From assembly GCA_049841135.1 (NCBI GenBank), contig JASGHK010000006.1, forward strand, positions 868,001 to 932,000: a stretch of DNA of 64,000 nt, in the 5' to 3' direction. Positions 8,765 through 19,425 of the stretch are shown here, piece after piece. The notes beneath the pieces are model-generated. The model was not told the origin of the DNA. It saw only the letters and a program-made list of their open reading frames with translations, and searched no databases. The position numbers and the translations under genes were made by a program. Numbering within the stretch: position 1 is the first letter of the stretch; every line of letters starts with the position of its first letter. Origin of the DNA: JACRCT01 sp049841135 (GTDB taxonomy: Bacteria > Myxococcota > Myxococcia > Myxococcales > UBA5297).

Positions 8765-10000
8765 ATGACCGCAAAGTTCATCCAGATCCACACGCTGACC
8801 AGCTACCCCGCCTCCCTGCTCAACCGCGACGATGCTGGTTTCGCCAAGCGGATGCCGTTTGGATGCGCCGTCCGCACCCGTGTCTCCTCGCAGTGCCTGA
8901 AGCGCCACTGGCGCATGTTCGACGGCGAGAGCAGCCTCAAGACGCTCGACGCCCCGGAGTCTGTGCGCTCGCGAATCTCCTTTGAGAAGTTCGTCGTCGA
9001 GCCCCTGGTGAAGGAGGGGGTGCCGCAGGCCGTCGCGCGCGCGGCCGCGGAGAAGCTCGTCGGCAAGGTCTTCGGCGGCGAGGCGAAGCAGGAGAAGGCC
9101 GACAAGCAGGCGAAGAAGGTCAAGAAGAAGGACGGAGAAGGCGCGGAGGTCTCGGCGGTCGCCGCTGCGGCGGCGCCTGGCACGGACATCGTCAAGACCG
9201 ACCAGGTCACGGTGCTCGGCCGCCCTGAGCTCGACTACCTCTGCGGGCTTGCGCGCGAGGCGTGCAAGGAGGCCGGCAGCGACGTCGCCAAGGCGACCAA
9301 GCTGCTCGATGAGAAGTTCAAGGACAAGGACCTGAAGAAGAACATCGCGGCCCTCAAGCCTGGATCGCTGGAGGCGGGGTTGGGTGCGGCGCTCTTCGGG
9401 CGCATGGTGACCGGGGACATCCTCGCCCGCACCGATGCGGCCATCCACGTCGCCCACGCCATGACGGTGCACGGGCAGATGACCGAGAGCGACTACTTCT
9501 CGGCCATCGACGACCTGACGAAGGAGGACGGCGAGAGCGCCTCGGGCCACATCAACGCGGCCGAGCTGACGAGCGGCTTGTTCTACGGCTACGTGGTCGT
9601 GGACGTCGAGCTCCTGGTCGCGAACCTCGGCGGCGACCGCAAGCTGGCCGCCGACGTCGTTCAGAAGCTCGTCCACATCCTCGCCACCGTCAGCCCCGGC
9701 GCGAAGAAGGGCTCCACCGCGCCGTACGCGAACAGCCATTTCGTGTTCGTGGAGGCCGGCAAGGCGCAGCCCCGGACGCTCGCGAACGCCTTCCTCGAGC
9801 CTGTCGACGCGCGCGGAAACCTCGTCGAGAGGAGCTACCAGGCCATGGCCGGCTTCCTGACGGAGTCCGACCGCATGTACGGCCGGCCGCAGAGCGAGCA
9901 GCGCGTCCACGCCGGCCTGCACACCGGGACGACCTTCGGTGAGACGTCGCGCACCCTCGCGGAGGTTGCGCAGTGGGCGCAGCAGCGGGTGCTCGAATGA
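8765..10000 (+). CDS. cas7: Type I-E Cascade backbone Cas7e/CasC with Lys-rich insertion
   Basis: The backbone subunit, six copies of which coat the crRNA spacer. Family marks include the N-terminal IQIHTLTSYPASLLNRDDAG, SQCLKRHWR, and the C-terminal NSHFVFVEAGKAQPRTLANAF. At 411 residues it is longer than the roughly 360 of the E. coli protein. The extra length is mostly a low-complexity insertion near residues 100-140 that is rich in Lys, Glu and Ala, probably a surface loop. The ATG is 18 bases after the cse2 stop with a GGAG site. The stop overlaps the cas5e start by four bases. Confidence 0.93.
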   Translation: MTAKFIQIHTLTSYPASLLNRDDAGFAKRMPFGCAVRTRVSSQCLKRHWRMFDGESSLKTLDAPESVRSRISFEKFVVEPLVKEGVPQAVARAAAEKLVGKVFGGEAKQEKADKQAKKVKKKDGEGAEVSAVAAAAAPGTDIVKTDQVTVLGRPELDYLCGLAREACKEAGSDVAKATKLLDEKFKDKDLKKNIAALKPGSLEAGLGAALFGRMVTGDILARTDAAIHVAHAMTVHGQMTESDYFSAIDDLTKEDGESASGHINAAELTSGLFYGYVVVDVELLVANLGGDRKLAADVVQKLVHILATVSPGAKKGSTAPYANSHFVFVEAGKAQPRTLANAFLEPVDARGNLVERSYQAMAGFLTESDRMYGRPQSEQRVHAGLHTGTTFGETSRTLAEVAQWAQQRVLE

Positions 10001-10738
10001 GAGTCCTGCTCCTGCGCTTCGACGCTCCGCTCGTGAGCTTCGGAGCGCCCATGGTGGACCAGAACGGCGTCGTGCAGCCCTTCCCGGCTCTGTCGATGCT
10101 CACCGGGCTGGTCGCCAACGCGCTCGGCTGGGACCACCGCGACGCAGCCAGGCTCGAGGCCCTGCAAGAGCGGATTCGGTACGCCGCAAGAACCGACCGG
10201 CGTGGCGAGGCGCTGCTCGACTACCAGACCGTCGATTCTCGGACTGCCCTGGATGGACCCCGAGCGAGCTGGCTGGACGACCCGCGGGGCGATCGCCACC
10301 CGCGGCGGCGCCAGCAGCGAGAAGACGCACATCCGCTACCGGCACTACCGCGCCGACAGCATCCACACCGTTGCGGTCGGTCTGGAAGGCGAGGGCTCGC
10401 CTTCACTCGACGAGGTCGCCGCCGCGCTGCGTGAGCCGGCGAGGCCGCTCTTCCTGGGGCGGAAGGCCTGCCTTCCCTCCGGCCCAGTGCTGTACGCATG
10501 CGTCGAGGCCGCGTCGCTGGTCGACGCTCTGCAGGTCCTGGCCCGCGTCGGCGGGCGGGGCGACCCGGGGCCGCTTCCCGTCTGGTGGTGGGACGGCGAC
10601 GTGGCCCCCGAGGCGGTGACGGCGAATTCGCACGTCGTGCCGGTGACCGACGAGCGCGACTGGGCGAACCAGGTCCACGTAGGCCGTCGGCTGATGCGTG
10701 AGGGGATGCTCAACCCACCGGAGGCGACCCATGGCTGA
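9997..10738 (+). CDS. cas5: Type I-E Cascade subunit Cas5e/CasD, one frameshift
   Basis: The subunit that caps the 5' handle of the crRNA. The N-terminus VLLLRFDAPLVSFGAPMVD and the glycine-rich LFLGRKACLPSGPVL near the C-terminus are typical of Cas5e. Translation breaks near 10237: reading the TT at 10236-10237 as a single T joins LDYQTVD to LGLPWMD and restores a protein of about 246 residues, a normal length. It starts inside the cas7e stop (ATGA) and overlaps cas6e by eight bases. The lone extra base is probably a sequencing error rather than inactivation. Confidence 0.9.
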
Positions 10739-11492
10739 CACGCTCCACCTGATCAAGGTGCCGCTGCGGGCAGACAAGCTGGCGGAGGTCGCTCGCCGGC
10801 GGCAGATTCCCCTGCGCGACCTGGACGACGGCTACCTTGCCCACTGCATCCTCAAGGAGCTGTGGCAAGACAAGGCGCCTGGACCGTTCGTGCTGAGGGG
10901 CAGCGGGCGGCATGTCGATGTCTGGGGCTATTCGCATGCGGATGCAGCAGCGCTGGCCGCGCATGCGCGCAGCTTCGGCGATCCCAGCCTCCTGGGCGTC
11001 ATCGACGATCTCGGGGCCATCGCCAGCAAGGCGATGCCGGTCTTCGAGAGCGGGCAGCGCATCGGCTTCCACCTTCGCTCCTGCCCGGTCGTGCGGCTGG
11101 CGAAGGGCGCCGGGGGGCACCGCGCCGGCGCCGAGGTGGACGCCTTCTTGGCCCGGTGCTTCAAGGTCGGCAAGGAGGTGGCCGTCTCGAGGGAGGAGGT
11201 CTACCGCGAGTGGCTCCTGGCGCGCCTGGGGGGGCCCGAGGAGTCTGGCGTTCAAGTCGAGCGGGTGGGGGTCGCCGCCTTCGCTCGGGAATGTCTGACG
11301 CGCCGGACGCACGCCGAGGAGCGAGAGGCCAAGCGGCTCGAACGGCCCGACGTGCGCTTCGATGGCGACTTGGTGGTCGCGGACGGCGCCCGGCTCGCCA
11401 AGCTGATCGAGCGCGGAGTTGGGCGGCACCGGGCGTTCGGGTTCGGGGCGCTCGTGGTCGTCGCTCCGGGGACGCCGTACCCCCGAGCCTGA
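10731..11492 (+). CDS. cas6e: crRNA-processing endoribonuclease Cas6e/CasE
   Basis: A 253-residue CRISPR endoribonuclease of the Cse3 type. It cuts each repeat below its hairpin and stays bound in Cascade. The first ferredoxin-like fold begins LHLIKVPL. His38 in YLAHCILKELW is the best candidate for the catalytic His of the family. The C-terminal glycine-rich loop reads GVGRHRAFGFGAL, the usual G-rich RNA-binding signature. The ATG lies within the last codons of cas5e; cas1 follows after nine bases. Confidence 0.92.
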   Translation: MADTLHLIKVPLRADKLAEVARRRQIPLRDLDDGYLAHCILKELWQDKAPGPFVLRGSGRHVDVWGYSHADAAALAAHARSFGDPSLLGVIDDLGAIASKAMPVFESGQRIGFHLRSCPVVRLAKGAGGHRAGAEVDAFLARCFKVGKEVAVSREEVYREWLLARLGGPEESGVQVERVGVAAFARECLTRRTHAEEREAKRLERPDVRFDGDLVVADGARLAKLIERGVGRHRAFGFGALVVVAPGTPYPRA

Positions 11493-11501
11493 GCCCCAGC
11501 C

Positions 11502-12377
11502 ATGCTCGACGGCCGCCTAGGGCTCGAGACTGCCCGCGTCCCACACGCAGACCGGCACGGGTGCATCTGGCTCGGGCGAGGCAACCTCGTCGTCGAGAGC
11601 GGGACCCTGCGGTTCTTGGCCGCAGGGTCCGACAGGCTCGAGGCGGGGGCCTACGGAATCCCCTTCCAGACCGTGAGCACCATCTTCCTGGAGCCCGGGG
11701 CCACGGTGAGCCACGACGCCCTCCGCCTGTTGGCCCGCCACGGAACGGGGCTCGTCGTGGTGGGCGAGCAGGGCGTTCGCTTCTACGCGTCGATGCCCTT
11801 CGGTCAGGACGAGAGCGCGCTGGCGCGCGCCCAGGTGCGTGCGTGGTCGGACGAGCAGGAGCGGACCGCCGTCGCGCGGCGGATGTATGCCTGGCGCCTG
11901 GGCGAGGTGCTGCCCTCGACAGACATCCAGGTGCTTCGAGGCATCGAGGGCGCGCGGGTGAAGAGTCTGTACCGCACGCTGGCGCAGCAGTTCGGCATCA
12001 ACTGGGCTGGGCGCCGCTACGACCGCGAGGACCCGGAGAGCACCGACCGGGTCAACCAGGCGCTCAACCACTGCTCCACGGCGATCCGGTCCGCGGCGCT
12101 CATCGCGGTCGCAGCCACTTCGACCATCCCGCAGCTCGGCTTCATTCACGAGGACTCCTCGGCCGCATTTGCCCTCGACATCGCCGACCTGTTCCGGGAA
12201 TCGGTCTGTCTTCCGGCCGCGTTCCGCGCAGTCAAGGAGCAGGAGCGGCGGCCAAGCGAAGACCTCGAGCGGTTGGCCCGCCGCAGCGCGGGGCGCGCAC
12301 TCCAGCAAGAGGCTGTGATCCCTTCGATGATCGACCGCATCAAGCAACTGTTCGGTCGCACACCGGAGCAACCATGA
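11502..12377 (+). CDS. cas1: CRISPR adaptation integrase Cas1 (type I-E)
   Basis: A 291-residue subunit of the Cas1-Cas2 spacer integrase. Metal-binding residues of the family are visible: Glu in RGIEGARVKSLYR, His in QLGFIHEDSS and Asp in FALDIADLFRES. The N-terminal beta domain (WLGRGNLVVESG) and the all-alpha catalytic domain have normal proportions for I-E. The ATG follows the cas6e stop by nine bases without a strong ribosome site, so translation is probably coupled. The stop overlaps cas2 by four bases. Confidence 0.95.
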   Translation: MLDGRLGLETARVPHADRHGCIWLGRGNLVVESGTLRFLAAGSDRLEAGAYGIPFQTVSTIFLEPGATVSHDALRLLARHGTGLVVVGEQGVRFYASMPFGQDESALARAQVRAWSDEQERTAVARRMYAWRLGEVLPSTDIQVLRGIEGARVKSLYRTLAQQFGINWAGRRYDREDPESTDRVNQALNHCSTAIRSAALIAVAATSTIPQLGFIHEDSSAAFALDIADLFRESVCLPAAFRAVKEQERRPSEDLERLARRSAGRALQQEAVIPSMIDRIKQLFGRTPEQP

Positions 12378-12736
12378 GCATGACCATCGTGGTCCCGCGG
12401 AACGTGCCGGACAGGTTTCGCGGATTCCTTGCCAGCGTCATGCTCGAAGTGGCTTCCGGCGTGTACGTGAATCCCCACATGACCAAGGGCGTACGCGATC
12501 GCGTCATAAGCGTCCTCAACGGTTGGTCCTGCCTGCTGCCGCCGGACAGCAACCTCAGCCTCTTCTGGCGAGAGAGCACGGCACCCGGCGGACTTGGAAT
12601 GGCGAACATCGGCACGGTGAGGTTCGATCTCCAGGATCTCGACGGGCTTTGGGTGGACCGTCGCGAGTTGACGAAGGAAGAGCTGAAGTCGCTCGCCGGA
12701 CCCTCAGACACGCCAACCTCGCTCCCTGACAAGTGA
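12374..12736 (+). CDS. cas2: CRISPR adaptation protein Cas2 (type I-E)
   Basis: A 120-residue Cas2e, the dimeric bridge of the Cas1-Cas2 integrase. The N-terminus MTIVVPRNVPDRFRGFLAS, the VASGVYVNP segment and the glycine-rich GLGMANIGT are characteristic of the I-E form, which lacks the nuclease role. The ATG overlaps the cas1 stop (ATGA). The stop is only 53 bases from the first CRISPR repeat, so the cas operon runs into the leader and may help transcribe the array. Confidence 0.93.
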   Translation: MSMTIVVPRNVPDRFRGFLASVMLEVASGVYVNPHMTKGVRDRVISVLNGWSCLLPPDSNLSLFWRESTAPGGLGMANIGTVRFDLQDLDGLWVDRRELTKEELKSLAGPSDTPTSLPDK

Positions 12737-12789
12737 ATCGCAGTTTGATACGGACTTGGCCGGCTTGAAGTGTCCGGCTTTAGGACAGA
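12737..12789 (+). promoter_or_regulatory. CRISPR leader (short)
   Basis: 53 bases between the cas2 stop and the first repeat, less GC-rich than its surroundings. It is judged the leader end because it adjoins cas1-cas2, the first repeats are perfect, and the repeats decay at the far end near 19.1-19.4 kb. Two copies of CCGGCTT (about 12764 and 12774) lie in it. It is short for an I-E leader, so functional leader sequence may extend back into cas2. No clear promoter box is seen. Confidence 0.6.
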
Positions 12790-15700
12790 GGCTCCCCCGC
12801 GACCGCGGGGATGGACCCTCTCACACGTCCCCCGACCGGATGACCCCTCGAGTCCGGCGCAACGCAGGGCGCCCAGAGGGCTCCCCCGCGACCGCGGGGA
12901 TGGACCTCAAGTACTCGAGCGTCTTGCGCTCCTGGCGCAGGCTCCCCCGCGACCGCGGGGATGGACCCGCCTGGAACTGGGCTTGGTCATCCCGGCCGGC
13001 TCCCCCGCGACCGCGGGGATGGACCCCGGGTGGCGGTCTCCGCCATCGGGCACTCGCTGGCTCCCCCGCGACCGCGGGGATGGACCCTGCCCGAACCTCT
13101 CGACGATGGCCTTGTTGTAGGCTCCCCCGCGACCGCGGGGATGGACCCGAGCAGAAGAAGACTTGGGCCTTCCCATCTGGGGCTCCCCCGCGACCGCGGG
13201 GATGGACCCATGGAGGTTCGCGCCGAGGATGGTCTGCTCACGGCTCCCCCGCGACCGCGGGGATGGACCCGCCAGGAGAGATGGGCGCTCGCGGAAATAG
13301 AAGGCTCCCCCGCGACCGCGGGGATGGACCCTCAAATACAAGACTTGGCCGCGCCTTCTCACTGGCTCCCCCGCGACCGCGGGGATGGACCCCCGCCTCG
13401 CGGCGGGTGTGTGCGTCGGCAGCCGGCTCCCCCGCGACCGCGGGGATGGACCCGAGGCGCCAGCCCTCCTCGGTGCTAGCAGGTGGCTCCCCCGCGACCG
13501 CGGGGATGGACCCACCTCGAAGAGCAGATCAAGCAGCTGCCGCCCGGCTCCCCCGCGACCGCGGGGATGGACCCCCCGCCATCCGATGGGGCGCGGAGTC
13601 GGGACGGCTCCCCCGCGACCGCGGGGATGGACCCATCAAGAAGCACATCAGGCCCACGCTCGGCCGGGCTCCCCCGCGACCGCGGGGATGACCGTACTAC
13701 GGCTCCTCGGCTGGCCAGACGCAGGAGGCTCCCCCGCGACCGCGGGGATGGACCCGTGTCCAGCGAGGGTCAGTCGGACGGCTTCTCGGCTCCCCCGCGA
13801 CCGCGGGGATGGACCCAAGGCGGCGCTCGAGCACGCGAAGATTGTCCAGGCTCCCCCGCGACCGCGGGGATGGACCCCCGGAAGACATCAAGGCGTGCAC
13901 GTGCGGCCCGGCTCCCCCGCGACCGCGGGGATGGACCCGAATATGGGACGCCGAAAGAAGATTCGAGAACGGGCTCCCCCGCGACCGCGGGGATGGACCC
14001 CCTGCGCCACCAATGCCGGACCTCTCCTCGCCGGCTCCCCCGCGACCGCGGGGATGGACCCTCCAGGCCGCGCTCGACAAGGTGGCTGCCACCGGCTCCC
14101 CCGCGACCGCGGGGATGGACCTTGACCGCGAAGGTGCTGGGGGTGCGGGCGCCGGGCTCCCCCGCGACCGCGGGGATGGACCCGTCTACCAAATCTCGTG
14201 GACCGGGGCGGGGGCGGCTCCCCCGCGACCGCGGGGATGGACCTTGGAGGCCGCCCGTGGCCACTGACCCCCGCACGGCTCCCCCGCGACCGCGGGGATG
14301 GACCCTGCGCCAACACCGAGTGTGGGTCGACCATCTCGGCTCCCCCGCGACCGCGGGGATGGACCCTATGCGGAAATGCTGCGCCCCCGCCCCGAATCGG
14401 CTCCCCCGCGACCGCGGGGATGGACCCTGCCCGTGCGACGGCGATTGCGCTTGCCGGCGGGCTCCCCCGCGACCGCGGGGATGGACCCCACCACCGGACC
14501 CGCCACCGTTCGAGTACGCAGGCTCCCCCGCGACCGCGGGGATGGACCCTTCCCGAGGTCGCCGAAGATGCCGCCTGCGCCGGCTCCCCCGCGACCGCGG
14601 GGATGGACCCGAAGGCGCCCGCCACCGGGACCAGGACCTTGCGGCTCCCCCGCGACCGCGGGGATGGACCCCATCTGAAAAACGACCAGCGCCGTGCACT
14701 CTGGGCTCCCCCGCGACCGCGGGGATGGACCCTCTCGCTTGATGGCGTCGGCCATCCACCTCTGGGCTCCCCCGCGACCGCGGGGATGGACCCACCGCTT
14801 CACCACGGTGGAGGCCATCAGACGGGGCTCCCCCGCGACCGCGGGGATGGACCCTCCATCTGGTGCAGGCCGCCGTGCCCGTGCGCGGCTCCCCCGCGAC
14901 CGCGGGGATGGACCCAGCGCAGCGGCGATGTACGACAGCGACAATAAGGCTCCCCCGCGACCGCGGGGATGGACCCCGCACCTACAGCACCGCCGGCGCC
15001 CAGCCGCCGGCTCCCCCGCGACCGCGGGGATGGACCGATGTCGGTGGCCGGCGCGTACTGGCGCGGCGACGGCTCCCCCGCGACCGCGGGGATGGACCCG
15101 TCAGCGTCCGCAGCCGCTTTTGCGATGGCTGGGCTCCCCCGCGACCGCGGGGATGGACCCCTACTTGACTGGCACGCTGAGCGACGCAATCGGGCTCCCC
15201 CGCGACCGCGGGGATGGACCAGGCTGCTGCGCCAGTCCTGCGGAGGGTTCTGGGGCTCCCCCGCGACCGCGGGGATGGACCCGACACCAAGCGAGCCCAG
15301 TTCACCGAGGAGCTGGCTCCCCCGCGACCGCGGGGATGGACCCTGCTTCTGTGGCCGCGTTACCTGCCGGCCCGAGGCTCCCCCGCGACCGCGGGGATGG
15401 ACCCACGCCCGCGCCGCGGGACAGGAGAGCCTCATGGGCTCCCCCGCGACCGCGGGGATGGACCCCCGGACGGCCACCCGGGCGACCCGGACGCCACGGC
15501 TCCCCCGCGACCGCGGGGATGGACCCCAAGGTAGCGGGAGTAGCCCGGCGAGGTGCGCGGCTCCCCCGCGACCGCGGGGATGGACCCCGCGACGCTGTCG
15601 GTACAGCCCGTCCAGTCCGGGCTCCCCCGCGACCGCGGGGATGGACCCCGCGACGCTGTCGGTACAGCCCGTCCAGTCCGGGCTCCCCCGCGACCGCGGG

Positions 15701-18700
15701 GATGGACCCGACCAGCGCCGTGCACTCTGAAAGCAGGATGCGGCTCCCCCGCGACCGCGGGGATGGACCCAGCACATCGGTGCTCGCTGGCGTGGTGGCG
15801 CCGGCTCCCCCGCGACCGCGGGGATGGACCCCTCGACTGGCTTCGGATCGGGCTCGGGCGTCAGGCTCCCCCGCGACCGCGGGGATGGACCCTGCTGCAG
15901 AAGCTACGCACCCGACTGGACCCGGGCTCCCCCGCGACCGCGGGGATGGACCCCCTCCGCCCGAGGCCGTGTCTGACCGCAGCGCGGCTCCCCCGCGACC
16001 GCGGGGATGGACCCCATGACGACGACGAGTGACGGGGGGATGGGGGGGCTCCCCCGCGACCGCGGGGATGGACCCGTCGACGTGTCCCTGGGCATCGCCT
16101 GCGTCGGGGCTCCCCCGCGACCGCGGGGATGGACCCGAAGCTCGGCGTTGTTGTCCCGGCCGTTGGCTGGCTCCCCCGCGACCGCGGGGATGGACCCTGT
16201 TCTCGCTGGCACTAGCGCCAGCCTGACGGGGCTCCCCCGCGACTGCGGGGATGGACCCGGCACCGCGACCGTCTCAGGCCTTTCTGTGTCGGCTCCCCCG
16301 CGACCGCGGGGATGGACCCGTGACACTCGGGGCCAAGCCGGTACGTGGTGCGGCTCCCCCGCGACCGCGGGGATGGACCCCCGGTGCAGAGTACGGAGGC
16401 ACGCCGTATTCAGGCTCCCCCGCGACCGCGGGGATGGACCCGTGTTGGCAGGTTGACAGGCAGTTGCAGCGAGGGCTCCCCCGCGACCGCGGGGATGGAC
16501 CCAGGAGGGAGAAATTGACGGAGCGGCTGCGCTCGGCTCCCCCGCGACCGCGGGGATGGACCCGCCAGCGGGGTGGCCACGAGGAGGTCGGCCTCGGCTC
16601 CCCCGCGACCGCGGGGATGGACCCGAAGATGAGCTAGCCAAGGCCATACTGCTCACGGCTCCCCCGCGACCGCGGGGATGGACCCCGAGGATCGTCCAGC
16701 CCAACGCCTGGTTCGTAGGCTCCCCCGCGACCGCGGGGATGGACCCCAGACCGGCGCGAACGCCCTAGCGACCTACGTGGCTCCCCCGCGACCGCGGGGA
16801 TGGACCCGACCCGAAGAGCCCCTCCCCGGCCGCCCGGCCGGCTCCCCCGCGACCGCGGGGATGGACCCAACCCGCACGCACCCTGGCAGAACTGGACCGC
16901 GGCTCCCCCGCGACCGCGGGGATGGACCCCGATTGGGAATTGCTCGAGAACACCCTGGCCGGGCTCCCCCGCGACCGCGGGGATGGACCCCTACCCGGGC
17001 CGGTCGCTGTCGGGCCACGGTGGGCTCCCCCGCGACCGCGGGGATGGACCCTGGGCGGATGGAACAATTGGCGACGACGGCACGGCTCCCCCGCGACCGC
17101 GGGGATGGACCCCTACCCCTCGTTGTCCTGCGCGCTCTCGCCCAGGCTCCCCCGCGACCGCGGGGATGGACCCCCGCCCGCGGGCCAGTGCGTGATCTTC
17201 TCCTCGGCTCCCCCGCGACCGCGGGGATGGACCCGTAGAGCAGGCGGCCGAGTACCTGGCCATGACGGCTCCCCCGAGAGCGCGGGGATGGACCCTTCCT
17301 TTTTGGCCAGCCGACCACGGACGGGTGGGCTCCCCCGCGACCGCGGGGATGGACCCTTGGGCCGAGCCAGGAAGCTGTGGCACAGGTCGGCTCCCCCGCG
17401 ACCGCGGGGATGGACCCCGGCGGCGCCGAGCAAGAAGGAGGTCGGCGCAGGCTCCCCCGCGACCGCGGGGATGGACCCTGGTGACGCTGCCTGTAACGTG
17501 GCGTTCAAGAGGCTCCCCCGCGACCGCGGGGATGGACCCAAGGAGTCGAAGAAGCGGCGACGACTCGCGTTGGCTCCCCCGCGACCGCGGGGATGGACCC
17601 TCGTCGTGCATCAGGTCGAGCACGAAGTAGGAGGCTCCCCCGCGACCGCGGGGATGGACCCGCCGTCGTCTGCTACACCCTCGAGCGCACGGTGGCTCCC
17701 CCGCGACCGCGGGGATGGACCCGAGGACTACACCGAGGAATACCACCTCGGCCCGGCTCCCCCGCGACCGCGGGGATGGACCCCGCTTCGTCGGTCGCGC
17801 CCGCCGGGCCGTCGGGGCTCCCCCGCGACCGCGGGGATGGACCCAAGATGGGCCGCAACACCTCGTTGAGCACCGGGGCTCCCCCGCGACCGCGGGGATG
17901 GACCCTTGGGCGACGCCGCAGAGACCGCGAAGCCCGCGGCTCCCCCGCGACCGCGGGGATGGACCCGGCGTCGTGCGTGCTCAAGCCGTGTTCGTGCTGG
18001 CTCCCCCGCGACCGCGGGGATGGACCCTTCAGCGAGAGTCTCGAGGCCGGCGTCGTGGGCTCCCCCGCGACCGCGGGGATGGACCCTCATGCACGAAATG
18101 GGGGCGCATGAGATTAGCGGCTCCCCCGCGACCGCGGGGATGGACCCTCGGCGAAGGCGGCTCGGCCGGCGTCGGAGAGGGCTCCCCCGCGACCGCGGGG
18201 ATGGACCCAGGCCGCGGGACGAGTCCTACAGCGAGACCGCGGCTCCCCCGCGACCGCGGGGATGGACCCGAGGGGATCACCAGGTACTGGACCGCGCCGG
18301 GGGCTCCCCCGCGACCGCGGGGATGGACCCGTCTACCAGGGGCCCACCTCCGGCGTCGTGCTGGCTCCCCCGCGACCGCGGGGATGGACCCTGCGCGTCG
18401 CTCGGGTTGGTGGCCGCGCTGTCGGCTCCCCCGCGACCGCGGGGATGGACCCCGTTCGGGCACTCCTTCGCAGCGCGCTTCAGGGGCTCCCCCGCGACCG
18501 CGGGGATGGACCCGACGGCGACGAGGTTGAGTGCGTTGAAGTGAAGGCTCCCCCGCGACCGCGGGGATGGACCCCCATTCGTCACTACAGACAGGAATGG
18601 ATATAAGGCTCCCCCGCGACCGCGGGGATGGACCCCTTGCTGCACCGAGCCGCCCGTCCTAGGGCGGGGCTCCCCCGCGACCGCGGGGATGGACCCGATT

Positions 18701-19425
18701 CGGCCATTTCTTCCGGTGTTCGCATGGTGGCTCCCCCGCGACCGCGGGGATGGACCCCTGCACCTCGCCAGTCCGCAGCGTCTCTGGCAGGCTCCCCCGC
18801 GACCGCGGATGGACCCGTGCCTGTCCTGTGGCGGGCTGCCCCGCGCGAGGCTCCCCCGCGACCGCGGGGATGGACCCGACCCGCCGCCCGACGCCCTGAG
18901 CCGCGTCCGGGCTCCCCCGCGACCGCGGGGATGGACCCGCAGGTCAGGACGATGCCCGTGTTCGGGTGACGGCTCCCCCGCGACCGCGGGGATGGACCCT
19001 CGGTTCAGCGTGCCCCTGTCGATGCCCGCAAGGCTCCCCCGCGACCGCGGGGATGGACCCATCCTCGCGGAGGGTTCCGGTGCTCGAAGTGTGGCTCCCC
19101 CGCGACCGCGGGGATGGATTCATGATCCGCACCGAGTCGATGGCGGTATCGGTGGCTCCCCCGCGACTGCAGGGATGGACCCAGCGAGAACCTGGCGCCC
19201 GCGGCCAAGCCGATGGCTCCCCCGCGACGCGGGGATGGACCCGTGTAGACGTGCGCGTTGGTCGTCACGAGGAGGGCTCCCCCGCGACCGCGGGGATGGA
19301 TCCACGAACGACCCCGGATCGTCCTGTTCATCAGGGGCTCCTCCGCGACCGCGGGGATGGACCCGGCACCCGCCACGTAACGCTCGAAGACATCGAGGCT
19401 CCCCGCGACCGCGAATCTCGGCCAC
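12790..19425 (+). CRISPR. Type I-E CRISPR array, 109 repeats (last degenerate), 108 spacers
   Basis: The 28-29 base repeat begins GGCTCCCCCG, carries the stem CCCCGCG/CGCGGGG and ends ATGGACCC, which would be the 8-base 5' handle of the crRNA. Spacers are mostly 32 bases (period 61), with a few of 29-33. Transcription is on the plus strand, away from cas2. Position 29 of the repeat is usually C, but T after repeats 2, 22 and 24, G after repeat 37 and A after repeat 40, so that base probably comes from the protospacer. Internal variants occur at 13667, 16230, 17267 and 18790. The last six repeats (from 19093) are increasingly mutated and the final one (19397) is truncated. Spacers 46 and 47 are identical; spacers 31 and 48 share 20 bases. 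Confidence 0.98.
12819..12878 (+). repeat. Abnormal 60-base first spacer containing a repeat-like fragment
   Basis: The gap between repeats 1 and 2 is 60 bases instead of 32. Inside it TCCCCCGACCGGATGACCCC (12828-12847) reads like the repeat with its central CG-rich stem shortened. What follows is about 31 bases, the size of a normal spacer; what precedes it is only about 8 bases. This looks like a collapsed repeat and a mostly lost first spacer, or an aberrant integration event. Confidence 0.55.

Noticed and set aside
12756..19376. Long open frames on both strands across the CRISPR array, with repeated peptides such as APPRPRGWT or GPSPRSRGS
   Set aside because: They are translations of the 61-base CRISPR period, which lacks stops by composition. 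All frames change with spacer length and there are no start signals.
12790..19425. Spacers that target sequences in this window
   Set aside because: No clear match to other parts of the window was noticed by eye. A proper search against the complete genome is needed, so no claim is made.
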